Source: Pavlovales sp. CCMP2436
Lineage: Eukaryota > Haptophyta > Pavlovophyceae > Pavlovales
Direction: 5' to 3'
Assembly (NCBI GenBank): GCA_026770615.1
Contig: MU631456.1
Coordinates: forward strand, 98,720 to 109,626
DNA: 10,907 bases
The position numbers and the translations under genes were made by a program. The notes beneath the pieces were generated by a model. It was not told the DNA's origin and ran no database searches. It saw only the letters and a list, made by a program, of their open reading frames with translations. Positions 7,726 through 10,907 of this stretch are shown piece after piece (position 1 is the first letter of the stretch; every line of letters begins with the position of its first letter).

Positions 7726-9391
7726 GTGTGTGTGTTTATATATGTCCAGTAGATATAATTAATTAATTAGTTACAAATTAAGAATAAGAATACAGCAGAA
7801 ATACGAAGAAGAATAGAAATAAGAGCCGAGGTGGGGCGAAGCGTAGCGGAGAGTGCCCGAGCTGCAAACACATAATATTAAGAGCCGAGGTGGGGCGAAG
7901 CGTAGCGGAGAGTGCCCGAGCTGCGAACACATAATATTAGTCTTATATGTGATTTAGTAATGTCATTATTACACGCGGGTATATTTTCAGATTCACATAA
8001 GCGACTTTCAAGTAAGGTGACCCGCGCATAATGAAGAAGAGCAATTATAAGAACAATTACAACAACAAAAACAAAAAAAAAGACAATGATACTCGCCTGT
8101 CCTGAGGCTGCGAGCGCACCGGCCGCGGCTGCGAACTTGAAACACCCGCACTCACAGGCAGCCTGCTCTCGGGGTATTGTCGCAAAAAGGAGAGTCCGGA
8201 AAGGGAAAGTCAGCGGAGGAAAGTGAGAAGGGACGGCAGAGGAGGGGGACGTTCCCCTCTCAAAAAAGAAAGAACTATTATTAAAAAAGGGAAGTCATAG
8301 GGGGAAGAGAGGGGAGAGAGGGGAGAGGGGGGGGAGAGAGAGGGGAGGGGGGGGCGAGAGAGGCGAGAGAGGGGAGGGGAAGGGCAGGAGAGTGGGCGGA
8401 CTTACGCAGAAGTGGGCAGCCGCTCGCTGATTCCAAAGTCGACCAGTCGAAGCAGCGCACCGTCGGGGTGTGCCGCCTGCCCGCCACGGGGCAGGAGCAG
8501 GTTGGCGGGAGAGATGTCTCTGTGTGCATAGCCGCGCGCGTGGCAGCAGGAGACAAGTCGCAGGACCTGGGGGGGGGGGGAGAAGTTAGGCAGGGCATGT
8601 GAAGGGCATGACTGCGGGCGCGAACTCCGCAGCTGTTGCCTGGACGTAACGCCTGTAAGTACTCATGAAAAAAAAAAGGACCCCTGAGTTCGTCCACACA
8701 CTGGATTCGCTGACCGCCACTGCTGCCTGTATCTCTATTAAGTAAGTCGTACCCCCATAGTTGAACAAAAAAAGGACTCTCTCACCTCCGCGCCGAGTAG
8801 CAAGGCGTCCGCCGCAGAGAAGCGACCACCAGGAGCCAAGGCGAGGTGGCGGTTGACGCTCGGGCCGCAGAGCTCGCCCGCGAGTGCCTCGAGCGCGTCG
8901 GGCCCCACGTTGCGCAGGTGTGCGTGCAACCACGGTAGCCCGCCGCCCGGGAAATTTCCGGTCGCCTGCAGCGCCGCCCAGACCACGCGGTCGTTGAAGA
9001 GCTGCCCCCCTCTCTTAGCCACCTTGATGCACACGCGCCGGGCGTGGCGCTCGGACCAACCGGCGTAGACCGAAGCCTGCCCTGAGTCGGCGTCGGCGAG
9101 GCGGTCGCTCTCGCGCCACCAGTAGGTGCCCTCCCAATCCTCGCCGGTGACGACTGTCCAGCCGTCCTTGCCGTCCGCCGCCGGAGGCTGCTCGTCCAAA
9201 GGATCTCTTTTATCCTCCTTTGGCTCCTCCCCATCCGCCTCGTCGCTCGGCCGAGGGCGCTTGGCGGAGGGCGCGGCGGCGCGCAGCTTCGCGCGCCGCC
9301 ACTCGAGCCATGCGAGTTGCGCGCCCGTGTAGCACACGGCCGCTCCCCAGACCGCCACCGCCGCCGCGAGCCCGAGCGCCGGGGCGTCCAT
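5909..9391 (-). CDS. CK1/VRK-group protein kinase with N-terminal membrane anchor (spliced; C-terminus unresolved)
   Basis: Seven in-phase exons are proposed: 9391-8786, 8566-8406, 8162-8097, 7505-7417, 6995-6914, 6524-6111 and one starting at 5909. Residues 5-28 are a hydrophobic segment followed by WRRAKLR, a signal anchor. Residues 36-78 are a charged linker. The kinase domain follows. The glycine loop is poor (about 98-111). VCIK gives the ATP-binding lysine K123. GQLFND puts Asp134 where the helix-C Glu is expected. LCGPSV at 174-179 resembles the CK1 LGPSL signature. HRDISPAN (217-224) keeps catalytic D219 and N224 but has Ser for the usual Lys. DFG is at 245-247. [11 protein letters not shown] (280-290), RDD (297-299) and LPW (315-317) follow. 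Spacings from RFS to NLLL, and from RDD to LPW, match VRK and CK1 proteins, which supports the splices. APLAPRD is closer to VRK than to CK1. It is divergent and may be a weak kinase or pseudokinase. It shares a promoter region with the BAF-like gene. Confidence 0.75.
5930..6090. repeat. AT-rich low-complexity intron 6
   Basis: Repeated variants of AATTTATAAT (5935-6000) are followed by alternating TTATGAT and GATCAT words (6005-6065). The tract fills the proposed intron between exons 6 and 7 and contrasts sharply with the GC-rich exons. Confidence 0.7.
6111..6524 (-). CDS. Kinase exon 6: C-lobe end and Pro/Glu-rich tail
   Basis: The acceptor CACTCACAG follows a C-rich tract. The exon continues [20 protein letters not shown], then an acidic stretch (AEEEEEGW), a Pro/Leu-rich run and [16 protein letters not shown]. 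The proposed donor is GTACAA at 6110, in phase with exon 7. The Pro-rich middle, or GTGAGG after TCCTACG, could mean an extra intron inside. Confidence 0.5.
6540..6745. repeat. GT/poly-G tract with an 87-bp duplication
   Basis: GGATGTGGGTGTGCGTGTGC at 6583 and GGATTTGGGTGTGCGTGTGC at 6670 begin two almost identical units with an 87-base period. Each ends in a G run; the first has 27 G (6637-6663). The tract lies in intron 5. On the coding strand it is C-rich and provides the pyrimidine tract for exon 6. Confidence 0.8.
6770..6905. repeat. AAC/AGC/ACT triplet repeats in intron 5
   Basis: Runs of CAACAACAACAACAACAG, CAGCAGCAGC and TACTACTACTACTACTAC succeed one another. They make long accidental open frames on both strands (Thr-rich on plus, Val-rich on minus). 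Confidence 0.75.
6914..6995 (-). CDS. Kinase exon 5: LPW segment
   Basis: The acceptor is the weak TTAATAG and the donor is GCAG|GTGCGC. It encodes [20 protein letters not shown] then TSLSKC. Joined to exon 4 it gives [20 protein letters not shown] followed by W, the same RDD-to-LPW spacing as CK1 and VRK family members. A 20-nt copy of its acceptor edge lies upstream at 7104-7123. Confidence 0.7.
7104..7123 (-). repeat. Decoy copy of the exon 5 acceptor edge
   Basis: The 20 bases CACCCACCGCACACGCAACT are identical to 6978-6997, which contain the AG and the first 18 bases of exon 5. On the minus strand the copy is preceded by ATTGC, giving TTGCAG, a better acceptor than the AATAG of the functional copy. 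If used, the frame reads [16 protein letters not shown] and stops. Confidence 0.75.
7162..7248. repeat. Nested hairpin in intron 4
   Basis: An inner perfect stem, CGGCCCT-CCG-AGGGCCG (7194-7210), is flanked by outer arms CAGCCTGTTTTC (7170-7181) and GAAAATAGGCTG (about 7230-7241), which pair with one mismatch. It lies between exons 4 and 5. Confidence 0.5.
7417..7505 (-). CDS. Kinase exon 4: GTLRF/RDD segment
   Basis: The acceptor is TGTGTGCAG and the donor ACAG|GTGCAT (phase 1). It encodes [20 protein letters not shown] then DVIGAAFVT. This corresponds to the end of the activation segment and helix F start in CK1/VRK kinases. Its first 40 or so bases have two diverged copies upstream in intron 3. 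Confidence 0.7.
7508..7760. repeat. CA/TA microsatellite block in intron 3
   Basis: (CA)n and (TA)n runs include a duplicated module ending in TTTATATGTGGCCAGTAGAT at 7611-7630 and TTTATATATGTCCAGTAGAT at 7735-7754. CAGTAGATAT (7622-7631) pairs with ATATCTACTG (7634-7643) as a perfect 10-bp inverted repeat. Confidence 0.8.
7821..7938 (-). repeat. Two 59-bp tandem units carrying copies of kinase exon 4
   Basis: Units 7821-7879 and 7880-7938 differ at a single base. On the minus strand each reads GTGTT(T/C)GCAG, a strong acceptor, followed by a 40-base relative of exon 4 that encodes [13 protein letters not shown]. Against exon 4 there are silent changes and two replacements (F to Y, S to A). 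From 7920 the frame stops at TAA (7878-7880). From 7861 it runs 17 codons past the copy and stops at 7771-7773. Both enter in the same phase as exon 4. They look like truncated alternative exons or decoys. Confidence 0.8.
8097..8162 (-). CDS. Kinase exon 3: activation loop insert (GC donor)
   Basis: A 66-nt exon is bounded by GAGAGCAG on the 5' side and by ACAG|GCGAGT on the 3' side. It enters and leaves in phase 2. It encodes a Ser/Pro/Gln-rich stretch ([20 protein letters not shown]) between DFG and the GTLRF motif. The preceding intron end is only weakly pyrimidine-rich, and a GTGAGT inside the exon could act as an alternative donor, so this is the least certain of the first six exons. Confidence 0.5.
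8283..8390. repeat. Polypurine/polypyrimidine tract in intron 2
   Basis: More than 100 bases consist almost only of G and A on the plus strand (GGGGAGAGAG units), hence C and T on the coding strand. Mirror-like repeats here could form triplex DNA; as RNA they make a long pyrimidine tract. Confidence 0.7.
8406..8566 (-). CDS. Kinase exon 2: catalytic loop and DFG
   Basis: The acceptor is CCCCCCAG after a C-rich tract; the donor is GTAAGT after TCTGC (phase 2). It encodes [18 protein letters not shown], then SPANLLL and LVDFGIS. These are the HRD catalytic loop and DFG metal-binding motif of a protein kinase. The junction with exon 1 keeps phase 0. Confidence 0.8.
8786..9391 (-). CDS. Kinase exon 1: membrane anchor and N-lobe
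   Basis: The exon holds 202 complete codons from ATG at 9391 to GCGGAG, followed by the donor GTGAGA (phase 0). It encodes the hydrophobic anchor, the charged linker and the kinase N-lobe through [12 protein letters not shown]. Reading into the intron gives VRESFF and a stop 15 codons later. Continuation in exon 2 restores a helix-E/catalytic-loop segment of normal length. Confidence 0.75.
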
Positions 9392-9678
9392 CGATGGGCT
9401 TTTGGAGTCGGCGACCAGACGGCGACTCGGAGCCGTCCACTGGCGGAGCTCTTGGTGGCGGAGCTACGACGGCTGTGTCGGTGGCGGAGCTCTCTAGTGT
9501 GGTTGCGGCTTGCGAGCGGTTCAATTCAAGGGGAGGGGGGGCCGGGCGTTGGGAGCGACTTCCATCGTGATTTTGCAGCTCTGCTGCCAGGCCCTCCAAT
9601 ACAGCGCCGAGCCGTCCTTGTCCGGCAGCTCAGCGAGTCCGCACCCGAGCCCAACCCGCGCCGAGCCCAGCCCGCGCC
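9392..9678. promoter_or_regulatory. Divergent promoter region, kinase and BAF-like genes
   Basis: This 287-bp interval separates the kinase start (minus, 9391) from the proposed BAF-like start (plus, 9679). It contains three exact copies of TGGCGGAGCT at 9441, 9456 and 9482, and no clear TATA box. The 5' leaders of both genes must lie here. Co-regulation through shared elements is an inference. Confidence 0.5.
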
Positions 9679-10441
9679 ATGGCCGGCGCCAACGAGACCG
9701 AGGTCTACATTCTACTGCCCACTGCCTTCTGCCCACTGCCTGCTGCCCACTGCCTGCTGCCCATTGCTGCCCACTACCTGCCGCCCACTGCCTGCTGCCC
9801 ACTGCCTGCTGCCCACTGCTGCCCACTGCCTGCTGCCGGCTCACCGGGCTGACCGCAGCACAACCCCGACCCAATTCCGTTCGCAGGTAATGCGTCGCTT
9901 CGGCAGGGAGCCGCTCTCCGCCGAGCCGCTGCGTCCCGGCCTCGTGCCGGGCATCGGAGCGGTGGGCGCGCAGAAGCTCTTGAGCAAGGGCGTCGCCTCG
10001 GCGCAGCAGCTGATGGGGCGCTTCCTCCTCTTCAACTGCTCGGTGGACAGGTTTATGGCCGACCTCAAGGACGCTGGCATCACATTGCACTGGGCACAGC
10101 AGATCGCCGACGCGCTCGCGGCCAAGGCGGTGGGTTTCTGCACGGACGACGCCCCCGAGTACCCGACCTCCCCCACCAAAGGCACAGACGGCAGAACCAC
10201 CACCGTCTCGGAGTCCTTCGCGCGCAGCCCGCTGCCCACCACCACGCTCGTGCCGTCGCAGGTGCCCGGCCTGGGGAAGGCGGGCATCAGCTGCGTGCGT
10301 AAGGCCATCCTCAAGATGGCCCCCACGCTGCACCCGGCCACCCCCTCGGCGGTGCAGCTCCTCGGCCTCTTCCTCTCGCTCGGCCGAGTGCGCGAGAGCT
10401 ACCTCAACTTCCTCGTCGACGAGTGCGGCTGCCAGCTGCAG
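9679..10441 (+). CDS. Tandem BAF-like domain protein (spliced, 3' incomplete)
   Basis: The proposed exon 1 is 9679-9702 (MAGANETE, start context GCGCCATGG). Intron 1 is 9703-9886, ending TTCGCAG. Exon 2 is 9887-10441. Together they give 193 residues. Domain 1 (about 13-93) has FGREPLSAEPL, then VPGIGAVGAQKLLSKGV, a helix-hairpin-helix, and LMGRFLLF, DRF and a Trp-containing helix. Length and key glycines match animal barrier-to-autointegration factor, a dimeric DNA-bridging protein of chromatin and nuclear envelope. Domain 2 (about 117-193) repeats it: VPGLGKAGISCVRKAILKM, QLLGLFLSLG and SYLNFLVDE. Its last helix is missing, so another exon must follow; CAG|GCACGC at 10442 is a possible GC donor. 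The intron 1 donor (GTCTAC) is weak, so translation might start at 9890 instead. BAF is usually one short domain, so the tandem form is unusual. Identity to animal BAF is low, so function is inferred. Confidence 0.7.
9715..9837 (+). repeat. 14-bp minisatellite in the BAF-like gene intron 1
   Basis: Seven 14-bp units of CTGCCCACTGCCTG type alternate with two 10-bp units lacking the last four bases. The array starts 12 bases after the proposed donor and ends about 50 bases before the acceptor. It is open in all plus frames, which creates a misleading long reading frame through the intron. Confidence 0.85.
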
Positions 10442-10847
10442 GCACGCACCTCCCCCTATTACATCCGCCTATTAAATCTCCCCCTATTCTGTGGCTGCCA
10501 ACTGCAGGCACATTTCTGGACATTTACACATTTCTGTGGGTGCCAACTCCAGGCACGCACCTCCCCCCCCGCCCCGCCCCTCCGCCCCCTCTTCTGTGGC
10601 TGCACGCACTTCCCCCAACCATTGTCTAGAAATGTGGCTGCCAACTGCAGGCATGTTTCTTTGTATTTGCACATTATTTTCTAGTTATTTTACACAGTTC
10701 TACACAGTATATTACTGTGACACATTTCTATATATTGACACATTTCTATATATTGACACATCTCTATATATTTACAAATGTCTAGATATATTCACATAAT
10801 GGGTCGAGTAGGGGGCTGCCGACTGCAGGCATGCACCTCCCCCTATT
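10424..10847 (+). repeat. Dispersed copies of the BAF-like exon 2 end
   Basis: TGCGGCTGCCAGCTGCAGGC at the exon end (10424) recurs as TGTGGCTGCCAACTGCAGGC at 10490 and 10633, TGTGGGTGCCAACTCCAGGC at 10535, a shortened form at 10594, and GGGGCTGCCGACTGCAGGC at 10812. Copies at 10424, 10535 and 10812 are followed by (C/T)GCACCTCCCCC; those at 10490 and 10633 by CA(T)TTTCT-like sequence. All are on the plus strand. Confidence 0.75.
10720..10800 (+). repeat. 18-bp AT-rich tandem repeat
   Basis: CACATTTCTATATATTGA occurs twice exactly, then as diverged copies (CACATCTCTATATATTTA, and AATGTCTAGATATATTCA). Related words occur at 10510-10535 and at about 4271. It lies in presumed intron 2 of the BAF-like gene. 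Confidence 0.7.
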
Positions 10848-10854
10848 CGACCCC

Positions 10855-10907
10855 TTATGTGGCAGGTGCCCCCCCCTCCCTCCTAACCCCCTTACCCCCC
10901 TCCTTAG
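10855..10907 (+). other. Pyrimidine-rich end, possible splice acceptor
   Basis: The window ends in a C/T-rich tract finishing CCCCCCTCCTTAG. This fits the 3' end of an intron whose next exon, perhaps carrying the missing last helix of BAF domain 2, would begin beyond the window. Confidence 0.35.

Noticed and set aside
7392..7766. A 124-codon frame rich in Tyr and Ile
   Set aside because: It is a (TA)n/(CA)n microsatellite translated; antisense to kinase exon 4 and intron 3.
7821..7938. The 59-bp units as a CRISPR-like or tRNA-derived repeat
   Set aside because: There are only two units, no spacers, and their content is clearly an exon copy with splice acceptors.
9317..10684. A single 455-codon plus-strand protein
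   Set aside because: It begins antisense to the kinase first exon and runs through the promoter and a minisatellite; only the part from about 9887 to 10441 has domain similarity.

Overview
This is eukaryotic nuclear DNA: genes are split by introns, coding pieces are very GC-rich, and introns and spacers hold homopolymers, TA/GT microsatellites and triplet-periodic low-complexity tracts. At least one intron seems to need a GC-AG boundary. Together with divergent protein families this suggests a unicellular alga or other protist. A haptophyte-like alga would fit, but I cannot assign the organism from this window.

Positions 1-2458 hold no gene I can support; they contain several palindromes, recurrent CCTATT/AATAGG motifs and a TATA-like site. 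Positions 2459-3387 (minus strand) carry an Ala/Lys/Glu-rich protein with a UBA-like N-terminus, preceded by a second, uncertain reading frame. Positions 3549-4194 (minus) carry a small secreted eight-cysteine protein with a TATA-like box, whose first exon ends at a good splice donor. Positions 4195-4860 are spacer.

The centre of interest is 5.0-10.9 kb. A long minus-strand gene (start codon at 9391) can be rebuilt from seven in-phase exons into a membrane-anchored protein kinase of the CK1/VRK group. VCIK, HRD, DFG, GTLRF, RDD and LPW motifs all fall in the right order. Head to head with it, about 290 bp away, a plus-strand gene (start at 9679) encodes two tandem domains resembling BAF (barrier-to-autointegration factor). 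In animals VRK kinases phosphorylate BAF and control its DNA binding, so a divergent VRK-like/BAF-like pair is a candidate linked kinase-substrate module in an unusual lineage. The functional link here is inference.

A second theme is that short exon edges are duplicated inside neighbouring introns. The start of kinase exon 4 occurs twice more as 59-bp tandem units with usable acceptors. The start of exon 5 occurs once more. The 3' end of BAF exon 2 recurs about five times downstream. The exon 4 and exon 5 copies would cause premature stops if spliced in, so they may be decoy or poison exons, or traces of an intron/exon duplication process.
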